Source: Vreelandella subterranea
GTDB taxonomy: Bacteria; Pseudomonadota; Gammaproteobacteria; Pseudomonadales; Halomonadaceae
Direction: 5' to 3'
DNA length: 64,000 bases
NCBI RefSeq assembly: GCF_900111305.1
Contig: NZ_FOGS01000005.1
Location: 62,001-126,000 of the forward strand
In this document: piece by piece, positions 30,241-41,439 of the stretch
Layout: every line of letters begins with the position of its first letter
Numbering within the stretch: the stretch's first letter is position 1
Position numbers and translations under genes: made by a program
Notes under the pieces: model-generated
Database searches by the model: none
What the model was told of the DNA's origin: nothing
What the model saw: the letters and a program-made list of their open reading frames with translations, nothing else

Positions 30241-33200
30241 CGCTGGCTCCTGACGACTGGCTGCTGGTCGAGCGCATCGATGAACGTGATCAAGCTCGCC
30301 AACGGCATGGGCCGCGCCAAGCCAAAGCCTTGGAAGACATCACAATGATAGTCCAGCAGTTGGTGATGCTGCTCAGACGTTTCGACACCTTCCGCAACGA
30401 CGTTCAGCCCCAGGTGATGGGCCATGGAAATAATGCCTTTGACGATTGCGCTGTCGGCCTCACTTTGATGCAGTTCGTGTATAAAGCTGCGGTCGATTTT
30501 CACCGTACTCACCGGCAGGTGCTTCAAGTAATTGAGGCTCGAGAAGCCCGTGCCGAAATCATCAATGGATACCCGAACATCCATATTGCGCAAGGCGCGC
30601 AAGGTATCAATGGCGACCTCGGTATTTTCCATCAGAATTCCTTCGGTAATCTCCAGCGCCAGCTGCTTAGGCGGCAGGCCGGTGTCCGCAAGTGTCTGGT
30701 GAAGGCTGGCCAGAAAATTCGAGCGCTGAAATTGCAGTGGCGATACATTCACGGCTACCGACACCTCTCCCAGCCCTTGCTGGGCGAGGACTTGCATGTC
30801 ATCGCAGGCGCGGTTCAACACCCATTCGCTGATCGGCATGATCTGCCCGGTGGCTTCCGCCAATGGAATAAAACGCGCCGGTGAGATAAACCCCTTTGTC
30901 GGGTGCGGCCAACGCAGCAAGGCCTCGACACCTTCGAGCTGGCCGTTGCGGTCAAGCAGTGGCTGATAATACAACTCAAACACCTGGTTCTCGATGGCCT
31001 CCTGCAGTTCGTTGCGCAATACCAGCCGCTCGCTGGCGGTATCGTTGAATGCCGCCGAAAACCATTGGTAGGCATTACGCCCACGCTGCTTGGCTTTATA
31101 CATCGCCATGTCGGCCTGCTGGATCAGCATTTGCGGCTCCAATAAAGCCTCCTCACTGATGGCAATGCCCACGCTCGCGGTCAGATACAGCTCGTGCTCT
31201 TCGATATAATAAGGGCGCGACAGCGCCGCCAGCAGCCGTTCGGCCACCTCCACCACATCGACTTCATCGTTAACCTTTGGGTGCATAATGACGAACTCAT
31301 CGCCACCCAGGCGCGCGACCAGGTGCTGTTCGCCCACCGCGCCGAGCAGTCGCTGGGCCACTTCCTCCAGCACCCTGTCGCCAACGGCGTGCCCCAGGTT
31401 GTCATTGATCGGCTTGAAGTCATCCAGGTCGACAAACAGCACCGCCACCCGCTGTTGCTGCGTTTGTGCTTTCGTAAAGGTGTCACTCAGGGTTTCTTCA
31501 AACAGCGACCGGTTGGGTAGTTGGGTCAGGTCATCGTGGGTCGCGTGATAGGCCAGCCGCGCTTCGAAGGCCTTGTGTTTGGAGATGTCGTGCTGCACAC
31601 CCACGAAATGAGTCAACTGTCCATCGGGGTTGCGCACCGGGGCGATGTATAGATCATTCCAGAACAGGCTGCCGTCTTTGCGGTAATTACGCAGGGTCAC
31701 ATGAACATCACGCTGCTCACTCAGCCGCTGACGGATTTTTTCAACAACCTCCGGGTCAGTTTCCTCGCCTTGCAGGAAACGGCAGTTGTGGCCCAGTATT
31801 TCCGCCTGGTCATAGCCCGTCATCTGGGCAAAGGCATGATTGGCATAGACAATCGGCAGTCCCGGCTGTATTGCATCGGCGATGACCACCCCGTTAACAC
31901 TGGCTTCCACGCTGCGCTCAAGGGTGCGCAGCCGAGATTCCTGCTGCCGCTTATCGGTGACTTCCTGGGCTATCCCATAAAGCCCCTGAATCTCGCCATC
32001 GATCACAATGGGAAGATTGATCAGGTCCATGATATGCGGCTCGCCAGCGCGATCGCGAATGACCAACTCATAACGAATGATGCTGCCCTGCATCACCGAT
32101 TGATAGCGCAGATTGACCGACTCGATGTCTTCTTCGTAGATGAAACAATTGAAGTGGCTACCGATAATCTCATCAAGGGTATAGCCACTGATCGTCGCGC
32201 AAGTGGCATTGGCGGTCGCAAACCGACCTTGCTCATCAAGGGAGAAAACCGCATCCGGATGGTGGGTGAACAGCGAACGATAGCGCTGCTCGCTTTCCTC
32301 GAGCGAGCGGCGAACCTGAAAACGCTCAACCGCCAGCGCCATTAGCCCAGCGGCCTTTTCGATCAATAAGTGATCTTGCTCGTCAGGCACCCGAGGTTGG
32401 TGGGAATAGGTGGCGAAAGTTCCCAGCAGCTGGCCATTACTGCCCATCACCGGACTCGACCAGCACGCGACCAACCCCGCTCGCCGGGCAACCTCGTGAA
32501 ACCCCTGCCAGCGCTCATCGTCGGCGATGCACTCACTGATCACCTGGCAACGCTGGTAAGCGGCGCTGCCGCATGCGCCCATCGAAGGGGCAATCCGCAC
32601 CCGCTCGACCGCCTCGCGGAAGTCGTCAGGCAATCGCTTGCCCGCCACCAACGTCAGGTGGGTCTTCGCTTTATTCGCCAGCATGACCGAACACAGCGAA
32701 CCGGGCAGCTGGCGCTCAAGCAACCGGCAAAGGCTTTCCAGAATATCGTCCAGAGGCGCTTCCTGGGCGATCATTTGCTGTATATGCTGCTGGTCCTCAA
32801 GGGTTTGACGCGCTTCCGCCAACTCTTTCGCCCGGGCAATACTGGCGACTACCAATCCAACGCAAAACGCCAGCAAACCACTCAGCATCAGCCCCACCAT
32901 GGCAACCACCACGGGCGCGAAACCGGCCAGGTACCAGTTGTGATGGCTGCCTGAAAGCGCTTCCAGGCGCAGGCTGATCCCACCGGGCAAGCCCGCTTTG
33001 CGCTTCGCCAATACCCGCCCTGGGTGTAGCGCCCTATCTACCTGAGCGAGAGGTGGCTGCAGCATCAGCAGAGGCGTGCCGCTGCGACTCATGTTGACCT
33101 GAAAGGGGCCCAGCTCGAGACGCAAGTCATAGTTGAACAACACGGCCAGGTCGAGGCTCGCCACAAGCCGCTGATCCCGCTCGGCGAGCGGCATCGCCAC

Positions 33201-34226
33201 AAACGCCAGGCTCGGCGTGTAGGGGTCAGAGATCACCACCCAGGGGCGATCAAAGGGCACCGATAACCACTCGGGTACCGATGGTTTGTCGAGCTGCTGC
33301 CGAAGCCACTCTTCGCTATCGGATGTTCGGGAATGAAACCAGATGGGATTCAAGCGCTCATCGACCAGGGCGATCGCCTGCAGGCTGGGGGTATCACGCA
33401 GATAGCTTTCCCCGTCCAGCGTCAGCAGCTCTTGATCGAAGTTGCCTGGCGCGGCGTTGATGCGCTCGGCCATACGCTGCAACAGTTGCAGCCGCGATTT
33501 GACCGCCTTTTCGGCGTTTAACTGCACATTATCCAGCAGATACCCGGCCTGCTGTTGCGTATCGTTGAACTGTTGCAGGCTGAGCATTCCCCAGGCCGCC
33601 GCACTGGCGGCTACCCCGGTCAGGCACGCCACTGCGGTGGTGCGGGTCAGGTTGAGCGGCCCGGGCGAACGGCGCAGGTAAACCCCCACCATGGCGGTTC
33701 CCAGCAGGAGTGTGAATACCACGACCGCCACCGGAGACGACGAGAACATCGGATCATCCAGCTCGATGCCTACCCATAGCCGGACCAGCATCAGCCCGCC
33801 AAACAGCCACTGGCCAAGCCCGCTGAATAACCAGAATAAACGACGCCTGGCCGTTGACTGGCCGCACCACAGCGCCAGCCCCACCGCCAGCAACATCAGC
33901 GCGCCAATACTGGTCATTCGCTCCTGACCGGTTAACCAGGAAGGGTCAGGGGAAGCAAGGACGTTATGGACAAGGGTATATAGCGCCAGCCCCGTTAGCG
34001 CCAGGGCGCACAGCCATCGCATACGCTGCCACCCTTGCAGGATGGCGAACACGCCGACACTGGCAAGGGAGGTGGCGATCGCTGCATCGGGGACCAGCGC
34101 GACGGCAAACAATGAATGGGATTCGGACAGGCCAAAGAGGCTGCCGACCACGCCCATGAGACCCAGTGTGGCGACGGTCATTAACAGCAGCGTATCTAAC
34201 GCAAGGTCGCGGGCATTGATCGGCAC
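30237..34226 (-). CDS. LOV-domain GGDEF-EAL membrane sensor
   Basis: 1329 residues. Order: N-terminal multi-helix membrane region (about 1-225), extracytoplasmic sensor segment (about 235-435), another helix near 440-465, GAF (about 490-650), PAS (about 660-780), LOV-type PAS (about 785-905), GGDEF (intact, 974-978) and EAL (intact, 1101-1103; DDFGTGFSS). The LOV domain shows [14 protein letters not shown] with the photoactive Cys at 815, and [11 protein letters not shown]...HFVGVQHDI. Blue light would form a flavin-Cys adduct and change c-di-GMP turnover; the sign of the change is unknown. Confidence 0.92.
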   Translation of the reverse strand: MPINARDLALDTLLLMTVATLGLMGVVGSLFGLSESHSLFAVALVPDAAIATSLASVGVFAILQGWQRMRWLCALALTGLALYTLVHNVLASPDPSWLTGQERMTSIGALMLLAVGLALWCGQSTARRRLFWLFSGLGQWLFGGLMLVRLWVGIELDDPMFSSSPVAVVVFTLLLGTAMVGVYLRRSPGPLNLTRTTAVACLTGVAASAAAWGMLSLQQFNDTQQQAGYLLDNVQLNAEKAVKSRLQLLQRMAERINAAPGNFDQELLTLDGESYLRDTPSLQAIALVDERLNPIWFHSRTSDSEEWLRQQLDKPSVPEWLSVPFDRPWVVISDPYTPSLAFVAMPLAERDQRLVASLDLAVLFNYDLRLELGPFQVNMSRSGTPLLMLQPPLAQVDRALHPGRVLAKRKAGLPGGISLRLEALSGSHHNWYLAGFAPVVVAMVGLMLSGLLAFCVGLVVASIARAKELAEARQTLEDQQHIQQMIAQEAPLDDILESLCRLLERQLPGSLCSVMLANKAKTHLTLVAGKRLPDDFREAVERVRIAPSMGACGSAAYQRCQVISECIADDERWQGFHEVARRAGLVACWSSPVMGSNGQLLGTFATYSHQPRVPDEQDHLLIEKAAGLMALAVERFQVRRSLEESEQRYRSLFTHHPDAVFSLDEQGRFATANATCATISGYTLDEIIGSHFNCFIYEEDIESVNLRYQSVMQGSIIRYELVIRDRAGEPHIMDLINLPIVIDGEIQGLYGIAQEVTDKRQQESRLRTLERSVEASVNGVVIADAIQPGLPIVYANHAFAQMTGYDQAEILGHNCRFLQGEETDPEVVEKIRQRLSEQRDVHVTLRNYRKDGSLFWNDLYIAPVRNPDGQLTHFVGVQHDISKHKAFEARLAYHATHDDLTQLPNRSLFEETLSDTFTKAQTQQQRVAVLFVDLDDFKPINDNLGHAVGDRVLEEVAQRLLGAVGEQHLVARLGGDEFVIMHPKVNDEVDVVEVAERLLAALSRPYYIEEHELYLTASVGIAISEEALLEPQMLIQQADMAMYKAKQRGRNAYQWFSAAFNDTASERLVLRNELQEAIENQVFELYYQPLLDRNGQLEGVEALLRWPHPTKGFISPARFIPLAEATGQIMPISEWVLNRACDDMQVLAQQGLGEVSVAVNVSPLQFQRSNFLASLHQTLADTGLPPKQLALEITEGILMENTEVAIDTLRALRNMDVRVSIDDFGTGFSSLNYLKHLPVSTVKIDRSFIHELHQSEADSAIVKGIISMAHHLGLNVVAEGVETSEQHHQLLDYHCDVFQGFGLARPMPLASLITFIDALDQQPVVRSQR

Positions 34227-34641
34227 GAGGGCAGTTTCTCCTGGTTAGTCTCTAATACCACTCCACACTGGCTAACGTGAGAAGGCTATTTTCTCGGTCA
34301 ACGATTGAATCCTTTCCTCAACTGCCTTTTCTGCCGCGTACCTGGCACGGGTCAACTCACTTTCCGTCAGTTACTACACTGTATCGGCAGCTCAGCGGCT
34401 TGCGTGAGGGGCTTATCTTCAACGGTGAGCCAACCGGCACAACGGCATTGCCCCACGATGAAAGGCCCGCGAGATTAAGTGTACTTCATCAACGTCCCTT
34501 GTGTTTATCATGCTAAAGGCGGTATGCGTTTTGTTTAGGGAATAGGCGACAAATTAGGTATAGTGGTAGCGCACTAACATCAGACTGACGGAGTACGAAT
34601 CACGATCGATCATTCTTTCCAAATTGCAGGAGGTTCTCCCT
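34227..34641. other. Intergenic region, no convincing gene
   Basis: Divergent gap between the LOV gene and the 103-aa gene. An open frame at 34277-34516 has no ribosome site and no family look, so I do not call it. AT-rich sequence near 34530-34570 probably carries a promoter for the downstream gene, but no hexamer pair with good spacing stands out. Confidence 0.5.
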
Positions 34642-34953
34642 ATGAAGGTTTACAAACCCGAGTGGCAGTGCACGTTTAGCGTAAACGAAGGCGCGGAAGA
34701 ATCAGCTGGCTGGAAAGAGAGAATCGCGTGGCGTCTCAGAGGGGTTGCGGATCGGTTGGAGGGCGGCGGACGTACGGTAAAGATTGACTATCGCGTAACG
34801 CCGACCGTTAGCCAGTACGAGGTCGATACCTGCTTGGGTAAAGGCTTTGAGGTGACCCAGCGCTTGCTTTCTCAATTGGCACAACAGCAAGCCTGTGAAG
34901 ATGTGATGCGCCATGCCAAGGCTGAGCTCTATGTAGAAGATCCTCAGCATTGA
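34642..34953 (+). CDS. Hypothetical protein, 103 aa
   Basis: Unrecognised. MKVYKPEWQ start with AGGAGG about 10 bp upstream, one of the best ribosome sites in the window. Contains GGGRTVKIDYRVTP and a helical C-terminal half. Likely soluble. A strong hairpin follows. Confidence 0.65.
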   Translation: MKVYKPEWQCTFSVNEGAEESAGWKERIAWRLRGVADRLEGGGRTVKIDYRVTPTVSQYEVDTCLGKGFEVTQRLLSQLAQQQACEDVMRHAKAELYVEDPQH

Positions 34954-34966
34954 TACGGTAGTAACC

Positions 34967-34990
34967 GTCCCACCCGACACCGGGTGGGAC
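34967..34990. terminator. Hairpin between convergent genes
   Basis: GTCCCACCCG (34967-34976), loop ACAC, CGGGTGGGAC (34981-34990): a perfect 10-bp stem between the ends of the 103-aa gene and argE. The T-tract is not adjacent, so its efficiency is uncertain. Confidence 0.6.
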
Positions 34991-35005
34991 ACCCGCCAGT
35001 TTTAC

Positions 35006-36175
35006 TCATGACGTTGCATCGCTTTGCAACGCCTCTGTCATGTTGTCCAAAAATGCTGTACACGCCTCCAACTGGCTGCGCTCAACGTATTCATCGGGTT
35101 GATGCGCCTGGGCAATGCTGCCTGGCCCCAGAATGATCGTCTGCAAGCCCTGCCCCTGAAACTGCCCGGCCTCGGTCGCATAAGCCACCGCGTGGTCGCA
35201 GCACCCTGCTGGCAAATGCTCTTTCGCCAGGCGTATGACGCGGTCGTTATCACGATCCGCAAGTCCCGGCACTGTCACATTCAACGCTTCGGTGGTGATC
35301 TCAACCTGCTTGTCTTTGGCCTGCAGTTCAGCACTGAGCTGCGCGCAGAACGCTTCAAAGCGCGCGTATATGTCGTCGAAGGTCTCCGTGGGCAGGTGAC
35401 GAATCTCCCACTCAAACTGGCACTCCCGCGCCATGATATTGATCGCCGTGCCGCCCTTTATTTTGCCGACGTGCAGGCTGGTATGGGGCACGTTGAAGGC
35501 CTCATCGACGCGGCCCTCGTCGACCAAGGTCGTCATGGTGTCCTCGATAAAGGTCACCAGCCTTGCCGCGACGTGAATCGCCGAGGTGCCCTGGTTGACC
35601 TGACTGCTGTGAGCCTCGCGCCCGGTGACGGTGGTGCGTAGGTTCGTCGCCCCCTTTTGCGCCACGACCGGCTGCATGCTGGTCGGCTCGCCGACAATCA
35701 CATGGGCAGTGGTCGAGTATTGCTCGCAGAAACGCCGAATCAGAGCCGGCGCGCCCACACAGCCGATTTCTTCATCGTAGGAAAATCCCAGGTAAACAGG
35801 TTGCTTGAGTGGCGCACGCACCCAATCGGGCACTTTGGCCAGGACGCAGGCAAGAAAGCCTTTCATGTCGCAGGTGCCGCGCCCGTATAACCGACCATCG
35901 CCGCCATCGCGCAGGGTGAAGGGATCGCTCGACCAGGGCTGCCCCGCCACCGGCACCACATCGGTATGCCCGGAAAGCATGACACCGCCCGGCGCATCAG
36001 GGCCAATACGGGCAATCAGGTTGGCTTTATTGCCACACGGGCTCATCACCCGCTCGGCGTCAACACCATGGGAAGCCAGGTAATCTTCCACGTAGCGGAC
36101 CAGTGCCAGGTTGGATTCGCTCGAGGTGGTATCAAACGCCACCAGCCTTGTTAACAGTCGTTCCGCGTCGTTCAT
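35006..36175 (-). CDS. argE: Acetylornithine deacetylase
   Basis: 389 residues. M20 metallopeptidase fold: SGHTDVVPVAGQPW (Zn His and Asp), YGRGTCDMKGFLA, and the catalytic Glu region FSYDEEIGCVGA. Removes the acetyl group from N-acetylornithine in arginine synthesis. I start at MNDAERLL because AGGAAGGG lies 5-6 bp upstream; an in-frame ATG at 36193 is weaker. Confidence 0.9.
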   Translation of the reverse strand: MNDAERLLTRLVAFDTTSSESNLALVRYVEDYLASHGVDAERVMSPCGNKANLIARIGPDAPGGVMLSGHTDVVPVAGQPWSSDPFTLRDGGDGRLYGRGTCDMKGFLACVLAKVPDWVRAPLKQPVYLGFSYDEEIGCVGAPALIRRFCEQYSTTAHVIVGEPTSMQPVVAQKGATNLRTTVTGREAHSSQVNQGTSAIHVAARLVTFIEDTMTTLVDEGRVDEAFNVPHTSLHVGKIKGGTAINIMARECQFEWEIRHLPTETFDDIYARFEAFCAQLSAELQAKDKQVEITTEALNVTVPGLADRDNDRVIRLAKEHLPAGCCDHAVAYATEAGQFQGQGLQTIILGPGSIAQAHQPDEYVERSQLEACTAFLDNMTEALQSDATS

Positions 36176-36248
36176 TATTGCCCTTCCTGTCATTGGCTAT
36201 CTTCCCGCAAGCCTATCACCCCGCCCCGTGGGCGCCTACATCGGCAAG

Positions 36249-36288
36249 TTGTCATAGGGAGTTCATCTGGTATTCACCTAAACGTCAT
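36249..36288 (+). promoter_or_regulatory. Tandem Pho box upstream of ugpBAEC
   Basis: Four 7-bp half-sites each separated by 4 bp: TTGTCAT (36249), AGTTCAT (36260), TATTCAC (36271), ACGTCAT (36282). A -10-like TACAGT (36299-36304) follows 10 bp after the last half-site, the same geometry as at phnD. Confidence 0.72.
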
Positions 36289-36376
36289 CTGCACTTTCTA
36301 CAGTCGATGCGTCCCGAAAACCTTAACAAACGCATGGTACCGCCTGATTCATTTCAGGCCCACAAAGGAGCTCCTT

Positions 36377-37702
36377 ATGTCTCGCTTTACACTGCACGCG
36401 CTTGCTGTGGGGGTGGCGACGGCCAGCCTAAGCCTTTCTGCTCAGGCGGCCACAGAGATTAGCTGGTGGCACGCCATGGGCGGTCAGCTTGGCGAAATCC
36501 TGGAAGGCATTACCGAAGACTTCAACCAGTCCCAGGATGATTACCGCGTTAACCCCAGTTACCGCGGCACCTACACGGAGACCATGACCGGTGCAATCGC
36601 CGCCTTCCGTGCCAATGAGCAGCCGCACATCCTGCAGGTCTTTGAAGTCGGTACCGGCACCATGATGAACGCCGAAGGCGCCATCTATCCCGTGCATGAA
36701 CTGATGGAAGCGCACGGCCGCGCTTTCGATAACGATGCCTTCCTGCCCGCCGTGGTGGGTTATTACACCGACACCAACGGCAACATGCTGTCGTTCCCGT
36801 TCAACTCGTCCACGCCGATCATGTACTACAACCGCGACATGTTCGAGGCAGCGGGCCTGGATCCCGAGCAGCCCCCCGAGACATGGCAAGAGGTGGTGGA
36901 TGTCTCTCGCCAACTGGTGGATGCCGACGTGGCAAGCTGCGGTTTTACCACCTCCTGGCCCAGCTGGGTAATGCTGGAAAACTTCTCTGCCATGCATAAC
37001 TCGCCGTTAGGCACGCTGGAAAATGGCTTTGGCGGGATGGAGACCGAGCTCAACTTCAACAACGAACTGGTCGCCCGCCACTGGGATAACCTCCACGACT
37101 GGCAGGAAGAAGACATCTTCCGCTGGGCTGGCCCCGGCACCGGCCCGGACTCCGAGCCAATGTTCTACTCCCAGGACTGCGCGATTTTCTTTGGCTCTTC
37201 AGCCTCTCGCGCCGATGTCGCCGCCAATTCAGCATTTGACGTCGGCTTTGGCATGCAGCCCTATTACGCCGATATAGAGGATGCCCCGCAGAACTCGATT
37301 ATCGGTGGCGCGACGCTTTGGGCACTGCAAGGCCATAGCGAAGAAGAGTACGCAGCCGTTGCGGCCTTCTTCGAGTACCTTTCCCAACCCGAGGTACAGG
37401 CCGAGTGGCACCAGCAAACCGGTTACCTGCCCATCACCCAGGCCGCCTGGGACCTGAGCGAAGAGCAGGGCTATTACGAAGAGAACCCGGGGGCAGATAT
37501 TTCGCTTGAGCAGATGACCCTCAACGAGCCAACCGAAAACTCCAAAGGCCTGCGTTTTGGCAATTTCGTGCAGATCCGCGACATCATCTCCGAAGAGATG
37601 GAAGCCGTGATGACCGGCGATAAATCCGGCCAGGAAGCGGCGGACGATGCCGTGGAACGCGGCAATGTGCTGCTGCGGGACTTCGAAGCCGCCAATCAGT
37701 AA
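36377..37702 (+). CDS. ugpB: sn-Glycerol-3-phosphate ABC transporter substrate-binding protein
   Basis: 441 residues. Signal peptide cleaved after SLSAQA (about residue 24). The mature protein starts ATEISWWHAMGG, and DYRVNPSYRGTYTETMTGAIAAFRA is characteristic of UgpB. First gene of ugpB-A-E-C. Binds glycerol-3-phosphate or glycerophosphodiesters in the periplasm. An AAAGGAG ribosome site precedes the ATG. Confidence 0.95.
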   Translation: MSRFTLHALAVGVATASLSLSAQAATEISWWHAMGGQLGEILEGITEDFNQSQDDYRVNPSYRGTYTETMTGAIAAFRANEQPHILQVFEVGTGTMMNAEGAIYPVHELMEAHGRAFDNDAFLPAVVGYYTDTNGNMLSFPFNSSTPIMYYNRDMFEAAGLDPEQPPETWQEVVDVSRQLVDADVASCGFTTSWPSWVMLENFSAMHNSPLGTLENGFGGMETELNFNNELVARHWDNLHDWQEEDIFRWAGPGTGPDSEPMFYSQDCAIFFGSSASRADVAANSAFDVGFGMQPYYADIEDAPQNSIIGGATLWALQGHSEEEYAAVAAFFEYLSQPEVQAEWHQQTGYLPITQAAWDLSEEQGYYEENPGADISLEQMTLNEPTENSKGLRFGNFVQIRDIISEEMEAVMTGDKSGQEAADDAVERGNVLLRDFEAANQ

Positions 37703-37716
37703 CCAGGCACTGACAT

Positions 37717-37742
37717 CGCCGCTTACCCAAGGGTAGGCGGCG
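37717..37742 (+). terminator. Intraoperonic hairpin after ugpB
   Basis: CGCCGCTTACCC (37717-37728) against GGGTAGGCGGCG (37731-37742), followed by CTTTCGTTT. It lies between ugpB and ugpA and probably reduces read-through, as at phnD/phnC. Confidence 0.6.
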
Positions 37743-37773
37743 CTTTCGTTTCGGCTGTGTTCAAGAGCTGCCC

Positions 37774-38658
37774 ATGCAAACAAAACGCATGACCTTTCCG
37801 GGGCGCTGGCTCCCTTTCGCCCTGCTGGCCCCCCAGGTGGTCATCACGCTGATTTTCTTTATCTGGCCGGCGGGCCAGGCGCTGTATCAGTCGCTGCTGC
37901 GGGAAGATGCCTTTGGCCTGAAAACCACCTTTGTGGGCCTTGAGAACTTTGCCCGCCTGTTCCGCGACGGCAGCTATCTCAATTCGCTGTCGGTGACGGC
38001 GATCTTCGCGGTAGGCACCACGCTGGTATCCATGTCGGTGGCGCTGCTACTGGCCAGTACCGTCAACCGGATGCTTCGTTCGCGCAGCACCTACACCACC
38101 CTGCTGGTCTGGCCCTACGCCATCGCGCCCGCCCTCGCGGGCGTTTTATGGTGGTTCATCTTCAATCCCTCCATCGGCATCGTGCCTTACATGCTGGAGA
38201 TGGTGGGTTACCAATGGAACCACCGCAATTCAGGCAGCGACGCCATGCTTCTGGTGATTCTAGCCGCCGCCTGGAAGCAGGTCTCCTATAACTTCCTGTT
38301 CTTCCTGGCGGGGATGCAGTCCATTCCACAATCGCTGATTGAAGCGGCCGCCATTGATGGCGCCAGCCCCATTAAACGCTTCTGGACAATCGTCTTCCCG
38401 CTGTTGTCGCCCACGACCTTTTTTCTGATGGTCGTCAACGTGGTGTACGCCATGTTCGACACCTTTGGCATTATCCACGCCACCACCGAAGGCGGGCCTG
38501 CACAGGCCACCAATATCCTGGTTTATAAGGTGTATGCGGATGGCTTCATAGGGCTGAATCTGGGGTCTTCGGCCGCTCAGTCGGTGATGCTAATGGTGAT
38601 TGTGGTCGCGCTGACCGTGATTCAGTTCCGCTTTATCGAGCGGCGCGTTAATTATTAA
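37774..38658 (+). CDS. ugpA: sn-Glycerol-3-phosphate ABC transporter permease
   Basis: 294 residues, six membrane helices. MalF-type permease with the ATPase-contact loop [21 protein letters not shown]. Pairs with UgpE. Confidence 0.94.
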   Translation: MQTKRMTFPGRWLPFALLAPQVVITLIFFIWPAGQALYQSLLREDAFGLKTTFVGLENFARLFRDGSYLNSLSVTAIFAVGTTLVSMSVALLLASTVNRMLRSRSTYTTLLVWPYAIAPALAGVLWWFIFNPSIGIVPYMLEMVGYQWNHRNSGSDAMLLVILAAAWKQVSYNFLFFLAGMQSIPQSLIEAAAIDGASPIKRFWTIVFPLLSPTTFFLMVVNVVYAMFDTFGIIHATTEGGPAQATNILVYKVYADGFIGLNLGSSAAQSVMLMVIVVALTVIQFRFIERRVNY

Positions 38659-38696
38659 CAGACGGTCTGCTAATCCGGCCTTGATGGAGTGTTGTG

Positions 38697-39539
38697 ATGG
38701 TTGAAAACCGGCCCTGGGCCAATGGCTTTGCCCATACTGTGTTGATCATCGGCGTGGCGCTGGTGGTTTTCCCCGTTTATATCGCCATTGTGGCCTCGAC
38801 CCAGGCACCTGATGAGCTACTGCGCGGGACCCTGCCGTTGCTACCCGGCAGCCATGGGATCGAAAACTATACCCAAATGTGGCAATCCGGTGTTTCGTCG
38901 GCCAACTCTCCATCCGCCGCGCTGATGCTGTGGAACAGCTTTGTCATGGCCATGGCGATCACCATAGGCAAGCTGTTTATCTCGCTGCTATCCGCCTTTG
39001 CCATCGTCTACTTCCGCTTCCGCTTTCGCATGTTCTTTTTCTGGCTGATTTTCGTCACCCTGATGCTGCCGGTGGAAGTGCGCATTATCCCCACATATCA
39101 GGTAGTGGCCGACCTCAGCATGCTCAACAGCTTTGCCGGCCTGTCGATTCCGCTGATTGCCTCGGCCACCGCGACCTTTCTGTTCCGCCAGTTCTTCATG
39201 ACCGTCCCCGAAGAAATGCTCGAAGCCGCCCGGGTCGACGGCGCCGGGCCGCTGAAGTTTTTTAAAGACATCCTGATGCCGCTTTCGGTGACCAATATCG
39301 CCGCGCTGTTCGTGATCATGTTCATCTACGGCTGGAACCAGTACCTCTGGCCGCTGCTGATCACCACCGACCCCGACTACACCACCATCGTGATGGGCAT
39401 CCAGCGCATGACCTCGGAAGAGAATCCCCAGTGGCACCTGGTGATGGCCGCGGCGGTCATGGCCGCGCTGCCGCCGGTGTTAGTCATCCTGTTCATGCAA
39501 CGCCTGTTTGTGAAAGGCCTGACCGAGACGGAGAAGTAA
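38697..39539 (+). CDS. ugpE: sn-Glycerol-3-phosphate ABC transporter permease
   Basis: 280 residues, MalG-type permease: [21 protein letters not shown] contact loop and the C-terminal [19 protein letters not shown] at 38697 preferred over the GTG one codon upstream because of the GGAG spacing. Its stop overlaps the start region of ugpC (1 bp gap). Confidence 0.94.
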   Translation: MVENRPWANGFAHTVLIIGVALVVFPVYIAIVASTQAPDELLRGTLPLLPGSHGIENYTQMWQSGVSSANSPSAALMLWNSFVMAMAITIGKLFISLLSAFAIVYFRFRFRMFFFWLIFVTLMLPVEVRIIPTYQVVADLSMLNSFAGLSIPLIASATATFLFRQFFMTVPEEMLEAARVDGAGPLKFFKDILMPLSVTNIAALFVIMFIYGWNQYLWPLLITTDPDYTTIVMGIQRMTSEENPQWHLVMAAAVMAALPPVLVILFMQRLFVKGLTETEK

Positions 39540-39540
39540 G

Positions 39541-40605
39541 ATGGCCAGCATTACTCTGGAGGGAATAACGAAAACCTATAGCGGCGATGTCCGGGCGGTC
39601 AAAGGCGTTGACCTGCAGATCGAAGACGGCGAGTTTGTCGTGCTGGTCGGGCCTTCCGGCTGCGGCAAATCCACCCTGCTACGCATGGTGGCCGGGCTTG
39701 AAACCATCACCGACGGCACGCTCAAAATCGGTGACCGGGTGGTCAATAAGCTCGAACCCGCCGAACGCGACATCGCCATGGTGTTCCAGAACTACGCCCT
39801 CTACCCGCACATGACGGTGTACAACAACCTGGCGTATGGCCTGAAAAACCGCGGCTTCAAAAAAGACGAGATTGATCAGCGCGTTCACGTTGCCGCCAAA
39901 ATGCTGGAAATCGAGGAGTTTCTTGAGCGCAAACCACGCAAGCTCTCCGGTGGCCAGCGCCAGCGTGTCGCCATGGGCCGCGCGCTGGTGCGGGACCCGG
40001 CCGCCTTTCTGTTCGACGAGCCCCTCTCCAACCTGGATGCCAAGCTGCGCGTGCAGATGCGTGTCGAGATCAAGCAGCTACAGCGGCGTTTGAAAACCAC
40101 CAGCCTGTATGTCACCCACGACCAGCTTGAAGCCATGACCCTGGGTGACCGCCTGGTGGTGCTCAACGCCGGACAGATCGAGCAGGTGGGCACGCCCATG
40201 GAGATCTATGCCCGCCCCGCGACCATGTTTGTGGCCGGATTTATCGGCTCCCCCGCCATGAACATGCTGAAGGTGGATTACCTGAAAACACAGGGCGCGA
40301 GTGGCCTGCTGGATAACCTGCCCGACGGCACCGATACCGTCGGCATTCGCCCGGATGATATGCACTTAGCGCCGCCCGAAGCGCCTCACTTGACCGTCGA
40401 CTCAACGCTTGCGCTGTTTGAAGCCGCCGGGGCCGAGAGCCACCTGTATGTAAACCTCGCGGGTAGTGACCAACCCACGGTCATCCGTGTCTCCGGCCAG
40501 CCGCCGGTGGCCGAGGGCGAAACGCTGCGGTTCTACGTGCCCCGCGACGCGCTGCATCCGTTCAACAGCGCCACGGGGCAGCGCACGCCATCACCAGGGG
40601 AGTGA
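39541..40605 (+). CDS. ugpC: sn-Glycerol-3-phosphate ABC transporter ATP-binding protein
   Basis: 354 residues. GPSGCGKST (Walker A), [18 protein letters not shown] (signature), [11 protein letters not shown] (Walker B), [14 protein letters not shown] (switch His), then a C-terminal regulatory OB-type domain from about 240. The 3' end overlaps the convergent SDR gene by 15 bp. Confidence 0.94.
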   Translation: MASITLEGITKTYSGDVRAVKGVDLQIEDGEFVVLVGPSGCGKSTLLRMVAGLETITDGTLKIGDRVVNKLEPAERDIAMVFQNYALYPHMTVYNNLAYGLKNRGFKKDEIDQRVHVAAKMLEIEEFLERKPRKLSGGQRQRVAMGRALVRDPAAFLFDEPLSNLDAKLRVQMRVEIKQLQRRLKTTSLYVTHDQLEAMTLGDRLVVLNAGQIEQVGTPMEIYARPATMFVAGFIGSPAMNMLKVDYLKTQGASGLLDNLPDGTDTVGIRPDDMHLAPPEAPHLTVDSTLALFEAAGAESHLYVNLAGSDQPTVIRVSGQPPVAEGETLRFYVPRDALHPFNSATGQRTPSPGE

Positions 40606-41256
40606 CTCGCCGTTGCTGTGCCAAAACCCGCCGCTGGTGTCGAGGGTCAATGCCTCGATCCGCGCGGCAATGCCAAGCGCGGCATCCTGCGGGCTGATAA
40701 ATCCACCAAAATTGACCATGCGCGTTTGCACATAGCCGGGATGCAGTTGAGCCACGGCAATGCCGCGTGGTTTTAAATCCATCGCCAGGGATTTACCAAA
40801 GGCATTGAGCGCCGCCTTGGACGCACGGTACCCATAGCGGCCGCCCGAGTCGTTATCCGCGATGGATCCCATGCGGCTGGTGATGTTGGCGATCTTGCTG
40901 CCTTTGGCGAGATTGGGCAGCAGTGCCTCCGCCACCCGTAGCGGCGCATAGGCATTGATTTCCATCTGCTCGCGAATACTGTCGAAATCAAGGCTGCCCA
41001 GTGATTCATCGCGCAGCAGTCCGGCATTGTTGATAAGCAAGTCCAACGTCTGGCCTTTCAGGGTCTTGGCAAGGCGGGCAACATCATCAGGCTGAGTGAC
41101 ATCCGTCGACTCGATCACCTGATCGGCCACACGCGCCAGCGCGTCGGATGACTGACGGCAAACACCGATAACGCGATAGCCTTCATCAGCATAATGCGCT
41201 GCCAGCGCCAGCCCGACACCCCGGTTGGCCCCCGTGATTAACACCGTTGATTTCAT
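40591..41256 (-). CDS. Short-chain dehydrogenase/reductase
   Basis: 221 residues. Cofactor motif [16 protein letters not shown] at LLINNAG, and catalytic Ser/Tyr/Lys (ITSRMGS...[10 protein letters not shown]). Resembles sepiapterin-reductase-like SDRs of unknown substrate. Start at MKSTVLITG, with GGGAG about 7 bp upstream. Confidence 0.88.
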   Translation of the reverse strand: MKSTVLITGANRGVGLALAAHYADEGYRVIGVCRQSSDALARVADQVIESTDVTQPDDVARLAKTLKGQTLDLLINNAGLLRDESLGSLDFDSIREQMEINAYAPLRVAEALLPNLAKGSKIANITSRMGSIADNDSGGRYGYRASKAALNAFGKSLAMDLKPRGIAVAQLHPGYVQTRMVNFGGFISPQDAALGIAARIEALTLDTSGGFWHSNGESLPW

Positions 41257-41352
41257 CTGTAACTCCCATTGATGGAACACGACTCACGGCGACATGGTAC
41301 ATCCTTGCACAACCCTTAGGCTGGCCGTCTTTAAACGCTGACAGGTGCCTTG

Positions 41353-41392
41353 CTGTCATCGCTTGTTCACCTGTCTGTCTTAGTCATGTCAT
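41353..41392 (+). promoter_or_regulatory. Tandem Pho box upstream of the glycosyltransferase-PAP2 pair
   Basis: Half-sites CTGTCAT (41353, perfect), TGTTCAC (41364), CTGTCTT (41375), ATGTCAT (41386), each 7 bp with 4-bp gaps. A -10-like CACACT (41403-41408) follows 10 bp downstream. The best of the three Pho boxes in this window. Confidence 0.78.
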
Positions 41393-41439
41393 GCCTGCCG
41401 CCCACACTCTGCATAAATGGACAAGAGGGCGGATCGCAC

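Noticed and set aside
34277..34516. 79-residue plus-strand frame
   Set aside because: No ribosome site, no recognisable domain, and it lies in a divergent promoter gap.
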